The notes under the pieces: model-generated
The model's database searches: none
The model's input: only the letters and a program-made list of their open reading frames with translations
What the model was told of the DNA's origin: nothing
Shown here: piece after piece, positions 7,549 to 14,359 of the stretch
How positions within the stretch are numbered: position 1 is the stretch's first letter
Layout: each line of letters begins with the position of its first letter
Assembly (NCBI GenBank): GCA_002382025.1
Contig: DFZB01000041.1
Coordinates: 1 to 14,473, forward strand
Length of the DNA stretch: 14,473 nt
Direction: 5' to 3'
Source of the DNA: Patescibacteria group bacterium UBA4067
GTDB lineage: Bacteria; Patescibacteriota; Minisyncoccia; Minisyncoccales; Minisyncoccaceae
Program-made: the position numbers and the translations under genes

Positions 7549-9960
7549 TTACTTATCCTTCCCACAACACTTCTTATACTTCTTCCCGCTCCCACAAGGA
7601 CATGGATCATTTCTTCCTATTTCCTTAACTCCTTGGGTCACGGTTTCTCTCTTTTCTTCGCGTGGAGAGATATTAATTCCTGCTCTCATTATACTATTAA
7701 TTACTAATTTTTCATAGTTGTCTAATAAATCCTTAAACATGGTATGCCCTTCTTTCTTGTATTCTACTAAAGGATCTCTTTGACCATAAGCTCTTAATCT
7801 AACTGATTCTCTTAAGCTTTCCATGTTTTCAAGGTGTTCAACCCATAACATGTCTAAAGACCTTAAAGAAGCAATCATTTCAACTTGACGCATATTGTCT
7901 ACCCCCAATTCAGTTTCTTTCTTATCGTAATCTTCAAGAGTAAAACCTGCTTTTTCAATTAAAGGTAATATGTCTTGTTTTAATTCTTTCTTTTCTCCTT
8001 TTTCAAGAATCTCTCTTCTTTTCTTGTATATTACATCTCTATGTTTGTTTAATACATCATCATACTCTAATACATATTTTCTTGAATCAAAGTTAGCTCC
8101 TTCAATCTTTGATTGAGCTGATTCAATGCTTTTTGAAATTAAAGGATTATCAATTAAAGCATCGTCAGGCAAATTAAATCTTTCCATTAATGCTTTGATT
8201 CTGTCTCCTCCAAATATTCTAATTACATCATCTTCTAAAGAAACAAAGAACTGAGTTGAACCAGGATCTCCTTGACGCCCTGTTCTTCCTCTTAATTGAT
8301 TATCAATTCTTCTTGCTTCATGTCTTTCAGTACCAATTACATACAACCCTCCTAATTCTATTACTTTTTTCTTTTGTTCTTCATTAACAGGATTTCCCCC
8401 AAGAGAAATATCAACTCCTCTACCAGCCATGTTAGTAGCAACTGTTACTGCATTAAAACTACCTGCTTGAGCAATGATTTCTCCTTCTTTTTCATGATTC
8501 TTGGCATTTAATACTTGGTGTTTTATTCCTTCACGGTTTAATAATGCACTCAAATATTCATTCTTTTGAATTGAAGTTGTACCAATTAATATTGGTTGAC
8601 CTAATTGATTCCTCTTTTTAACTTCTTCCACTACTGCTTTAAACTTAGCAGGCTCTGTTTTGTAGACTCTGTCAGACAAGTCTTTTCTAATTGTTGGCTT
8701 GTTAGTAGGAATAACCACAACATCAAGCTTGTATACCTTATCAAACTCTTCAGCTGATGTTTCAGCAGTACCAGTCATACCAGCTAACTTCTTAAACATT
8801 CTAAAATAGTTCTGAAATGTAATTGAAGCCATGGTAATTGATTCTGGATTAACTTTAACTCCTTCTTTTGCTTCAATTGCTTGGTGAAGTCCTCCTGACC
8901 AACGTCTTCCTGGCATTAATCTTCCAGTAAAGGTATCAACAATAATGATTTCTCCATTTCTAACAACATAGTCCTTGTCTAGGTGAAATAATATCTCTGC
9001 TTTAAGAGCTTGCTCTAAATGATGAAGATATTTAATTCCTTTATCATTATATATATTACCAACACCAAGTATTTTTTCTACTTTATTAATACCCTCCTCA
9101 GTTAAAGTAACTGCTCTAAGCTTTTCATCAACATCATAATCAGTTTCTTTACTTAGTCTTGGAATAATTCTAGCAAAATCTTGATACCAATTAGAACTTT
9201 CCATGTCAGGAGAAGAAATAATTAAAGGAGTTCTAGCTTCGTCAATTAAAATTGAGTCCACTTCATCTACTATTGCATAATGATATCCTCTTTGTACTGT
9301 TTCTTTAGAAGAATAAGCCATGTTATCTCTTAAAAAATCAAAACCAAACTCATTATTAGTTCCATAGGTTATATCAGCAGCATATGCTTCTTTTCTAGTA
9401 CAAGGTCTTAAAAAGTTTTCAACAACTTTAAATCCTCCTAACTTATCTCTTTCTTCATCTTTTTCATTGTAGTTAGGATCGTAAAGAAAAGATTGTTCAT
9501 GATTTATTACTGAAACACTTAGGCCCAGTGCATTATATATTTGTCCCATCCAAACTGCATCTCTTCTTGAAAGATAATCATTAACAGTTACCACATGACA
9601 ACCTTTTTCTTCTAGAGCGTTTAAATAAACAGGGAGAGTTGCGGTTAATGTTTTTCCTTCTCCTGTTTTCATTTCAGCAATTTTTCCTTGATGCAAAACT
9701 ATTCCACCAATTAATTGAACATCAAAATGTCTTTGATTAAGATTTCTTTTAGAAGCTTCTCTAACTAATGCAAAAGCATATGGTAAAACATCTTCACCAT
9801 TTTTAATTTTTTCTTTTAGTTCACTAGTTTTTAATTTTAATTCTTCGGAACTTAATTTAGATAATTCTTTTTCTAGAGAATTAATTTTATCAATGGTTGG
9901 CTTTAAACTTTTAACATATCTTAAATTAGCATCGCCGAAAAAACTACTGATAATTGACAT
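7549..9960 (-). CDS. secA: Protein translocase ATPase SecA
   Basis: An 803-aa ATPase motor that pushes unfolded preproteins through SecYEG at the inner face of the membrane. It opens with an N-terminal helix, then DVQLIGG (80-86), Walker A MKTGEGKT (97-104), VTVNDYLSRRDA, and DEVDSILIDEARTPLIIS (Walker B from 232). The preprotein cross-linking region follows, then GMTGTA, ATNMAGRGVDI, and GTERHEARRIDNQLRGRTGRQGD (helicase motif VI). The helical scaffold and wing domains come next. The SEC-C tail keeps all four zinc ligands (C787, C789, C798, C799). It is about 100 aa shorter than the E. coli protein, and the linker before SEC-C is short. The start ATG lies 6 nt after the hpf stop, with no clear Shine-Dalgarno, so the pair is probably one operon. 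Confidence 0.98.
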   Translation of the reverse strand: MSIISSFFGDANLRYVKSLKPTIDKINSLEKELSKLSSEELKLKTSELKEKIKNGEDVLPYAFALVREASKRNLNQRHFDVQLIGGIVLHQGKIAEMKTGEGKTLTATLPVYLNALEEKGCHVVTVNDYLSRRDAVWMGQIYNALGLSVSVINHEQSFLYDPNYNEKDEERDKLGGFKVVENFLRPCTRKEAYAADITYGTNNEFGFDFLRDNMAYSSKETVQRGYHYAIVDEVDSILIDEARTPLIISSPDMESSNWYQDFARIIPRLSKETDYDVDEKLRAVTLTEEGINKVEKILGVGNIYNDKGIKYLHHLEQALKAEILFHLDKDYVVRNGEIIIVDTFTGRLMPGRRWSGGLHQAIEAKEGVKVNPESITMASITFQNYFRMFKKLAGMTGTAETSAEEFDKVYKLDVVVIPTNKPTIRKDLSDRVYKTEPAKFKAVVEEVKKRNQLGQPILIGTTSIQKNEYLSALLNREGIKHQVLNAKNHEKEGEIIAQAGSFNAVTVATNMAGRGVDISLGGNPVNEEQKKKVIELGGLYVIGTERHEARRIDNQLRGRTGRQGDPGSTQFFVSLEDDVIRIFGGDRIKALMERFNLPDDALIDNPLISKSIESAQSKIEGANFDSRKYVLEYDDVLNKHRDVIYKKRREILEKGEKKELKQDILPLIEKAGFTLEDYDKKETELGVDNMRQVEMIASLRSLDMLWVEHLENMESLRESVRLRAYGQRDPLVEYKKEGHTMFKDLLDNYEKLVINSIMRAGINISPREEKRETVTQGVKEIGRNDPCPCGSGKKYKKCCGKDK

Positions 9961-9966
9961 ATTGAT

Positions 9967-10290
9967 TTATTTAACTTTTCGTCTAGCAAGATAAGCTTCT
10001 TTTCTTTTTCTTAACTGTCCTTCTAGGTCTTCAACTGATTCAATGATTGCGCTTCGTATATTATCTTTTTCTGAAACTGATCTTAATAGTTTTTGTCCTA
10101 ACTGAACTTGTGTTTCTGCTTTATATATATCTCCCTTTTGATGATGTTTACTGGTTAATCCAACCTCAATATCAACGATTAAATCAGGAACATCAGGTAA
10201 AAGCTTTTCTATTTTCTTAATTTTCTTTTCTAAGAAAGACGAAAGCCCTGTATTTAATTTTATGTTTGTTTCTTTTACTCTTATTTGCAT
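9967..10290 (-). CDS. hpf: Ribosome hibernation promoting factor, short form (S30AE family)
   Basis: A 107-aa protein beginning MQIRVKETNIKLNTGL. The beta-alpha-beta-beta-beta-alpha pattern fits the S30AE/YfiA-HPF fold that sits in the mRNA/tRNA channel of the 30S subunit and shuts down idle ribosomes. Features are an N-terminal strand, the helix LSSFLEKKIKKIEKLLPD, a strand LIVDIEVGL, HHQKGDIYKAETQVQL, and a Lys/Arg-rich last helix. There is no C-terminal dimerisation domain as in long HPF. The frame stays open upstream to 10392, but that extension runs through a strong terminator hairpin and the neighbouring gene, so the ATG at 10290-10288 is the start. It is co-oriented with secA, 6 nt away, and is isolated from upstream transcription by the terminator. 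Confidence 0.88.
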   Translation of the reverse strand: MQIRVKETNIKLNTGLSSFLEKKIKKIEKLLPDVPDLIVDIEVGLTSKHHQKGDIYKAETQVQLGQKLLRSVSEKDNIRSAIIESVEDLEGQLRKRKEAYLARRKVK

Positions 10291-10308
10291 ATATTTAATG
10301 TTATCATA

Positions 10309-10336
10309 AAAACAACCCTTTGGAAAGGGTTGTTTT
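10309..10336 (-). terminator. Strong intrinsic terminator after the Lys/Ala-rich gene
   Basis: This is a near-perfect inverted repeat. A 13-base arm, AAAACAACCCTTT at 10309-10321, is complementary to 10324-10336 around GG. A realistic hairpin has 11 pairs and a six-base loop. On the minus strand it ends in GGGTTGTTTTT. It lies just past the stop of the small gene at 10343 and before hpf. The repeat is symmetrical, so it may also work on the plus strand. Confidence 0.8.
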
Positions 10337-10342
10337 AATAAA

Positions 10343-10426
10343 CTATTTTTTCTTTTTCTTAGCAGCTTTCTTTTTTGCTGGTTTCTTTGCAACTTTCTTT
10401 TTTGCTGCTTTCTTTTTTGTAGCCAT
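10343..10426 (-). CDS. Tiny Lys/Ala-rich basic protein (27 aa), histone-H1-tail-like
   Basis: ATG 10426-10424, TAG 10345-10343. The 27-residue product starts MATKKKAAKKKVAKKPAKKK and has 17 lysines, no acidic residue, one Pro, and Ala/Val/Thr for the rest. The composition is that of histone H1 tails and bacterial HU or KAAK-repeat extensions, which bind DNA non-specifically. Evidence that it is a gene: a strong terminator begins 7 nt after the stop, a perfect -35 (TTGACA) lies upstream in otherwise gene-free DNA, and the frame is clean. DNA compaction or RNA/ribosome binding are both possible, and a role in neither is shown. It is too short for most gene finders. Confidence 0.6.
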   Translation of the reverse strand: MATKKKAAKKKVAKKPAKKKAAKKKKK

Positions 10427-10435
10427 TTTTTTGTG

Positions 10436-10457
10436 CGAGATTATTCTTAATAACTCG
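10436..10457 (-). promoter_or_regulatory. Imperfect inverted repeat in the leader of the Lys/Ala-rich gene
   Basis: Arms CGAG(A)TTATT and AATAACTCG flank a CTT centre, with one unpaired base. It ends about 9 nt before the ATG, so it could form a leader hairpin near the start codon, or be an operator-like palindrome. It is AT-rich and modest in strength. Confidence 0.3.
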
Positions 10458-10509
10458 ACCTTTTTTCTTTCTTATTATTATTTTTAGAAAAAATATTTTC
10501 TATATATTT

Positions 10510-10538
10510 ATTTTCTCTTAAAAAAAATAATTTGTCAA
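10510..10538 (-). promoter_or_regulatory. Promoter for the Lys/Ala-rich gene
   Basis: On the minus strand a perfect -35 TTGACA (10538-10533) lies 3 nt past the murB stop, followed by a 17-nt spacer and a weak -10 GAAAAT (10515-10510). It would give a leader of about 75 nt containing the inverted repeat at 10436-10457. The rest of the 115-nt gap (10427-10541) is A/T homopolymer runs and holds no open frame. Weak AT-rich dyads there might help terminate murB. Confidence 0.45.
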
Positions 10539-10541
10539 TAG

Positions 10542-11453
10542 CTAAACGTGAAAAATTTGAATTTCTTCTTCTAAATTTATTAAAAATTTATTTTTTACTT
10601 GCTCTTTTGTAAAATTTATTAACTTCAAAACATTTTCTGACTTTGCATTTTTTAAATTGATGATAAAATTTGCATGCTCTGAAGAAATTTTTGCATCACC
10701 AATTGAAAATCCTTTTAATCCACACTCTTCGATTAACATTCCTGCAGAAATGTATCCTTTTTTTTCATAAAATTCTTTAAATTGAGAATGTTTTTTAAAA
10801 TCAATTTCTCCATAATGATTTTTAAAAATACAACCAATTGAAAATCCTTTAGGATTATTTAATTTTCTTTTCTTAATGTTTTCTTTTATCTTTTTAAGAG
10901 AACTTCCTTTGTTTAAATTTAATTCCGCAGAAAGAATTATTAAATTAGGATTGTTTTTAAAAATACTTGTTCTGTATCCAAAATTACAATCTTTTTTTTC
11001 AAACTTTTTAATTCCTTTTCCTATTTCTAAAACTTCAACGCTAGAAACACTGTCTCCAATTGACTCCTCGAACGCTCCTGCATTGCCATTGATTGCTCCT
11101 CCTATTGTTCCTGGAATTCCCACTCCCCATTCAAGACCAACAAAACTTTTTAATTTAGTGATTAAAAAAGAAAATGGAACACAAGCTTCAACATTAATTA
11201 TTCCACTACAACCCATATCATTAACCATGATTTGTGGCTTATCTGTTTTAAAAACAATGGTTAGTCCATTAAAATAATCATCGCTGATTAAAGTATTACT
11301 TCCTCCTCCTAAAATGCGAAAAGGCATATCAATCTCGGAAATTACTTTTTTAAGATCTTCCTTGTTTTTAATTTCAATAAAATATTTTGAAACTCCACCT
11401 ATTTTAAAAGTGGAATAATCTTTTAGTGAAATATTTTCTTTAAATTTTATCAT
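10542..11453 (-). CDS. murB: UDP-N-acetylenolpyruvoylglucosamine reductase MurB
   Basis: A 303-aa FAD/NADPH enzyme that makes UDP-N-acetylmuramic acid in the cytoplasm, the second committed step of peptidoglycan synthesis. FAD-binding motifs are YSTFKIGG (13-20), RILGGGSNTLISD (46-58) and GIPGTIGGAINGNAGA (112-127). The catalytic FGYRTS holds R161, and the C-terminal acidic motif LEEEI includes the probable catalytic E297. The residue that is normally the proton-donating serine in the SxGSxFKNP-type motif is cysteine here (SIGCIFKN, C208). Length and lack of the extra C-terminal insertion fit the shorter Type II class. The ATG follows TGCTATTAT by 7 nt, so it is probably leaderless and transcribed from its own promoter just behind the HAD terminator. 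Confidence 0.95.
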   Translation of the reverse strand: MIKFKENISLKDYSTFKIGGVSKYFIEIKNKEDLKKVISEIDMPFRILGGGSNTLISDDYFNGLTIVFKTDKPQIMVNDMGCSGIINVEACVPFSFLITKLKSFVGLEWGVGIPGTIGGAINGNAGAFEESIGDSVSSVEVLEIGKGIKKFEKKDCNFGYRTSIFKNNPNLIILSAELNLNKGSSLKKIKENIKKRKLNNPKGFSIGCIFKNHYGEIDFKKHSQFKEFYEKKGYISAGMLIEECGLKGFSIGDAKISSEHANFIINLKNAKSENVLKLINFTKEQVKNKFLINLEEEIQIFHV

Positions 11454-11460
11454 ATATATA

Positions 11461-11469
11461 ATAATAGCA
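11461..11469 (-). promoter_or_regulatory. murB: Extended -10 for murB, leaderless
   Basis: TGCTATTAT on the minus strand (TG at 11469-11468, hexamer 11466-11461) ends 7 nt before the murB ATG. There is no good -35 and no SD. The element lies directly after the U-tract of the upstream terminator. Confidence 0.45.
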
Positions 11470-11474
11470 TAAAA

Positions 11475-11496
11475 TAAAAAAGAGGGCTAACCCTCT
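11475..11496 (-). terminator. Terminator overlapping the end of the HAD gene
   Basis: On the minus strand: AGAGGG (11496-11491), loop TTAG, CCCTCT (11486-11481), then T6 beginning at 11480. The HAD gene's TAG stop (11489-11487) forms part of the loop, so the last codons and the terminator share sequence. Confidence 0.8.
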
Positions 11497-11933
11497 ATAA
11501 ATTGTTTGATTAAATCAAATGACAATGGTTTTTTAAAAATACAAACATCTTTAGGAAAAAGATCCGAAGACAAAGAAACATTAACTGCTATTTTAATAAC
11601 AGGAATTTCTACTTTAAAAATAAAATCTTCGGGCATGTCAGCGATATAGATGATTTTTTCATAATCATCTATTCTCAATATTTTTTCAATGTGATTGTTC
11701 TTGGTTCCGTCTTCAAAACCGTAAACAATATAAACAAAGTTTTCTAGATTATTTTTCTTTAACCAAGAAGTAATGTAGGCTTCTGATGATTTTGAAGAAA
11801 TAAAAACATCAAAATAATCACTTAGCCCTTTGATCGCTTCGATTGATCCAGGAATTGCCTGAGCAGTTCCTTCTAATTTACGGAAACTAGCAATAGTCCC
11901 CATAAAATCAATAATCACTGCCTTGTTCATCAT
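11487..11933 (-). CDS. HAD-superfamily protein with atypical motif I
   Basis: A 148-aa protein from the ATG at 11933-11931 (a second ATG follows at once). An in-frame TTG at 11957 is a poorer start. The Rossmann-like HAD core is recognisable: motif I AVIIDFMGTIA (nucleophile D9), motif II FISSKSS (S46/S47), motif III lysine near K78 (GTKNNHIEKIL), and motif IV IIYIADMPEDF (D99, D103). The second Asp of DxDGT, the general acid in phosphatases, is Met11, so ordinary phosphatase chemistry is doubtful. The cap is minimal. It follows the O-antigen-ligase-like gene by about 30 nt and is probably co-transcribed. Substrate is unknown. Confidence 0.65.
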   Translation of the reverse strand: MMNKAVIIDFMGTIASFRKLEGTAQAIPGSIEAIKGLSDYFDVFISSKSSEAYITSWLKKNNLENFVYIVYGFEDGTKNNHIEKILRIDDYEKIIYIADMPEDFIFKVEIPVIKIAVNVSLSSDLFPKDVCIFKKPLSFDLIKQFIEG

Positions 11934-11962
11934 AGTGAACCAATTAAAAGTATGCAATAGAA

Positions 11963-13687
11963 TTATAAATTAGTCAATTCTTCTATTTTTTCCTCTAATC
12001 CTTCATAAGGATAAATATCAAGTGCTTTCTTGTATTCTTCAAGAGCATTAGCTTTTTCTTTTATTGACTCATAGATTCTCCCCTTAATAAAGTATGCTAA
12101 ATAATTTTTTGGAGAAAGTTCGATTGTCTTGTTTAAAGCTTCGATAGCTTCTTTGCTATTATCTTTAATTAAAAAACTTGTATTTTCATAAACCCATGCT
12201 AAGTTTTGCCATGCTAGATAATTATAAGGATCAATGTCTATTGCTTTTTTAGCAATTATTTCTGATTGAGAAGCTAATCCCTTAACCATGTTTTCATTTT
12301 CTTCTTTTTGTTTTTTAAAATTCTCATCAAGATTCCAATTATTATCAAAAATATCTGTTGCTTTTAATAAATACACTTGAGACAAACCAATATAATATTT
12401 AGATGATTGAAAAAGATTAGATGCTTTTTCTGTTTTCAAAAAAGCTTCTTCAAGATTATCTTTATGTATATCTAATGCTTCTGTAAATAATTTTTCTGCA
12501 AAAAGATATCTAAAAAAACAAATACTCATTAATGAAAATAATATAAAAATAATTAATAATGGTTTAAAGGATATAATCTTGTCTTTATTGTAAAAACTTT
12601 CAAATATTCCCAGAAAAATAAAAAGAAAAGAAAGCAAAATAATTTCAATTTTCCAGAAAAATAAAATTATAAACAAAACAAATGTTATTAAAAAAACAAT
12701 ATTTTCAGTATCTGAATTATTCTTTAAAAAAGACTTAAATCCTTTTAAAGAAAAATAAATAAAAACTAGAAAAAATGATAAAAAGCCCAATAATCCAAAA
12801 TCAGACAATATGGTTAAAAAACCAGAAGAGCCTTGTTCAATAGAAACAGGAATAAACATTTTTGCATATTGATATGAAAATGTGCCTGGCCCAAAACCAA
12901 TAATAAAACTCTTTATACCAGAAGAAACGGTATTGAAAGATACTTTCATGCTTTGTTCTATTGATAAACCAATAAAACTTGTATTTAAAAACAAAAGGAA
13001 AAATATAAGAAAAAATAAGAAAGAAAGAATCACTTTTTTATTCCTAAAAGAAAATTCATTTTCTCTGACTTTTTTCCAAAAAATAAAAAAAGCAAACAAA
13101 GAAACAACAAGCCAAGAAATTTTAAATCCAATAATTAATAATGCGCATAAAAAAACAAAAGAAAATATTGAATATATTGCAATTTCAAACTTTCTTTTTT
13201 TAGAAAAAATATAATATAAAGATACTCCCAGGGCAATAGCAATTAATAATACTAATTGATCAATTAATTGATTTTTAATAATTCCTGTAGAAATAATTAT
13301 AGAAAGAATAATCAAACTAAAACACAAACAATAAATAAACACATTAATATCTTCTTTATTTTTAAAAACATTTCTAGCAATAACAAATAATAAAAACAAA
13401 GAAAACAAAATAAAAAAGGAAAAATTACTTTCCCAAAAACTTAATGATTTATTTATAGAAAAAAAAGATGACAATAGAGATAAAAGTAAAAAAACTATTA
13501 AAATACTTTTTGGTGTTAAAAAATCTTTATCTTTTAATGCTTTTAATAACTGAAAAACAAACACTAAGGAAATAAAAATAATTAAAAACGCTTTTGCGAT
13601 AAACAAAGTAGAAAATAAAAAAGAAAAAGGAAATAATAAGGCAAAAACAAAAAAAGTATATTTTGATAAATCATTAAAATTAATCAT
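11963..13687 (-). CDS. O-antigen ligase/Wzy-like polytopic membrane protein with C-terminal TPRs
   Basis: A 574-aa protein. Residues 1-395 hold about 11-12 very hydrophobic helices. A loop contains GFGPGTFSYQYAKMFIP (264-280) followed by a helix with FGLLGFLSFF, which is the signature region of the Wzy/WaaL (Wzy_C) family. These enzymes polymerise or ligate undecaprenyl-linked glycans on the outer face of the membrane. Residues 400-574 are extracytoplasmic helical repeats with at least two clear TPRs (DPYNYLAWQNLAWVYE; SPKNYLAYFIKGRIYESIKEKANALEEYKKALDIYP). Such fusions are common in bacteria of this style. The substrate (glycan polymer or S-layer/teichoic-like ligation) cannot be told. The ATG follows TATAAT by 6 nt, so it is probably leaderless. 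The HAD gene follows closely. Confidence 0.75.
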   Translation of the reverse strand: MINFNDLSKYTFFVFALLFPFSFLFSTLFIAKAFLIIFISLVFVFQLLKALKDKDFLTPKSILIVFLLLSLLSSFFSINKSLSFWESNFSFFILFSLFLLFVIARNVFKNKEDINVFIYCLCFSLIILSIIISTGIIKNQLIDQLVLLIAIALGVSLYYIFSKKRKFEIAIYSIFSFVFLCALLIIGFKISWLVVSLFAFFIFWKKVRENEFSFRNKKVILSFLFFLIFFLLFLNTSFIGLSIEQSMKVSFNTVSSGIKSFIIGFGPGTFSYQYAKMFIPVSIEQGSSGFLTILSDFGLLGFLSFFLVFIYFSLKGFKSFLKNNSDTENIVFLITFVLFIILFFWKIEIILLSFLFIFLGIFESFYNKDKIISFKPLLIIFILFSLMSICFFRYLFAEKLFTEALDIHKDNLEEAFLKTEKASNLFQSSKYYIGLSQVYLLKATDIFDNNWNLDENFKKQKEENENMVKGLASQSEIIAKKAIDIDPYNYLAWQNLAWVYENTSFLIKDNSKEAIEALNKTIELSPKNYLAYFIKGRIYESIKEKANALEEYKKALDIYPYEGLEEKIEELTNL

Positions 13688-13693
13688 AAAACC

Positions 13694-13699
13694 ATTATA
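13694..13699 (-). promoter_or_regulatory. -10 TATAAT for the Wzy-like gene, leaderless
   Basis: A consensus TATAAT on the minus strand ends 6 nt before the ATG at 13687-13685. It lies just past the U-tract of the terminator at 13711-13738. No convincing -35 and no SD were found. Confidence 0.5.
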
Positions 13700-13710
13700 C
13701 TATGTTTTTA

Positions 13711-13738
13711 ATAAATAAAAAAGAGAGGTTTTCCTCTC
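13711..13738 (-). terminator. Terminator overlapping the stop of the six-cysteine gene
   Basis: On the minus strand: GAGAGG (13738-13733), loop AAAA, CCTCTC (13728-13723), then a T-rich tract TTTTTTATTTATT. The TGA stop (13739-13737) overlaps the first stem bases. Confidence 0.85.
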
Positions 13739-14267
13739 AATAAATTTTAATTTTGGCAACACCGTATTCAGTTGCTTCTACCTCAATACATTCTTTGGGA
13801 TAGTTTTTGTTTTGATCAATTTCTATGATCTTTTTCACAATATCGCAACTTTGTGGAAAAGCATTCTTTGATAAAGCACAGAATCCGAATGTTCCACTTT
13901 TAGTGGGCATTTCTATTACCTCTTTCCCACAAATCAATTCCCCAGGACCATTTTGATTTATTCTTGGGCAATCAATCTCAATGATTGGTATTTTCTTGCC
14001 TATTTTATAGGCTTTCAAGCTTAAACCAAAATTAGCACCGAAACAATTATCAAAAAAAGAATAAATTGCTTCTTTGGGGGTATCAGCAAAGACAAAAAAA
14101 TCAGAAACCTTGATTATGCTTGGTTTTTTCTTAAGCTTTTCTTTGTTCAAATCGCCAGGCAGATGGTTTATGACTTTGTAGCCAATACCATCAATTTCAA
14201 GGAAAACAATGGTGTCTCCTTTTCCTTCATCAATAATTCTCTGTACAACAGGAATTCTGTAGAGCAT
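13737..14267 (-). CDS. Conserved-looking hypothetical protein with six cysteines
   Basis: A 176-aa soluble protein with no signal peptide or membrane helix. I do not recognise the family. It has six cysteines (about C75, C100, C113, C130, C141, C160), some in pairs of strands (IIEIDCPRI, ELICGKEVIEM, GTFGFCAL) that might bind metal, but without a CxxC pair. The N-terminus MLYRIPVVQRIIDEGKGD is helical, and the middle and end look alpha/beta. The start is firm: AAGGAG lies about 7 nt upstream, one of the few clear Shine-Dalgarno sequences here. It is a single-gene unit with its own promoter (14312-14340), a leader hairpin and a terminator that overlaps its stop, which points to a substantially expressed gene. 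Function unknown. Confidence 0.6.
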   Translation of the reverse strand: MLYRIPVVQRIIDEGKGDTIVFLEIDGIGYKVINHLPGDLNKEKLKKKPSIIKVSDFFVFADTPKEAIYSFFDNCFGANFGLSLKAYKIGKKIPIIEIDCPRINQNGPGELICGKEVIEMPTKSGTFGFCALSKNAFPQSCDIVKKIIEIDQNKNYPKECIEVEATEYGVAKIKIY

Positions 14268-14275
14268 AACTCTTC

Positions 14276-14305
14276 TCCTTTTTTAAAAGAACCCTCTTTT
14301 GAGGC
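14276..14305 (-). promoter_or_regulatory. Leader hairpin and Shine-Dalgarno of the six-cysteine gene
   Basis: On the minus strand the predicted transcript would start near 14305. It quickly forms CCTC-AAAA-GAGG (14304-14293), followed by a U/A-rich stretch and AAGGAG just before GAGTT and the ATG. A 5' hairpin like this can protect an mRNA end. It could also be a weak attenuator. Confidence 0.4.
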
Positions 14306-14311
14306 TTAATT

Positions 14312-14340
14312 ATTATGCATAAATTTGATTAAAAAGTCAA
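14312..14340 (-). promoter_or_regulatory. Promoter of the six-cysteine gene
   Basis: -35 TTGACT (14340-14335), 17-nt spacer, -10 CATAAT (14317-14312) on the minus strand: 5/6 matches in each hexamer. It overlaps the divergent pth promoter. Confidence 0.65.
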
Positions 14341-14353
14341 GTTGGGATACAAT
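14325..14353 (+). promoter_or_regulatory. pth: Promoter of pth, leaderless
   Basis: -35 TTGATT (14325-14330), 17-nt spacer, -10 TACAAT (14348-14353), then 6 nt to the ATG. The mRNA should start at or beside the start codon, and there is no SD. The -35 regions of this and the divergent promoter interleave, so the two genes may compete for polymerase. Confidence 0.6.
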
Positions 14354-14359
14354 AATAAC

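Noticed and set aside
7520..7600. A complete, working tRNA gene on the minus strand
   Set aside because: No matching 5' acceptor strand, D-arm or anticodon stem precedes the 3'-like end. The sequence there codes for the SecA zinc tail.
7348..7707. Plus-strand open frame across the mod-secA junction
   Set aside because: It is antisense to both conserved genes, and its product shows no recognisable motif or sensible composition.
10291..10392. Upstream extension of the hpf reading frame by about 34 codons
   Set aside because: It runs through the terminator hairpin at 10309-10336 and part of the Lys/Ala-rich gene in another frame. The S30AE fold starts at the ATG 10290-10288.
10343..10426. Simple-sequence repeat instead of a gene
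   Set aside because: The AAAAAGAAAGC units are imperfect but keep an open frame with start, stop, promoter and terminator, so a gene is more likely. A low-complexity origin remains possible.
11934..11957. TTG start for the HAD protein
   Set aside because: Two ATGs lie right before the first HAD strand, and the extra eight residues are not part of the fold.
12882..13214. Plus-strand Lys-rich open frame inside the Wzy-like gene
   Set aside because: It is antisense to Phe/Leu/Ile codons of membrane helices, which read as Lys/Asn/Glu on the other strand.
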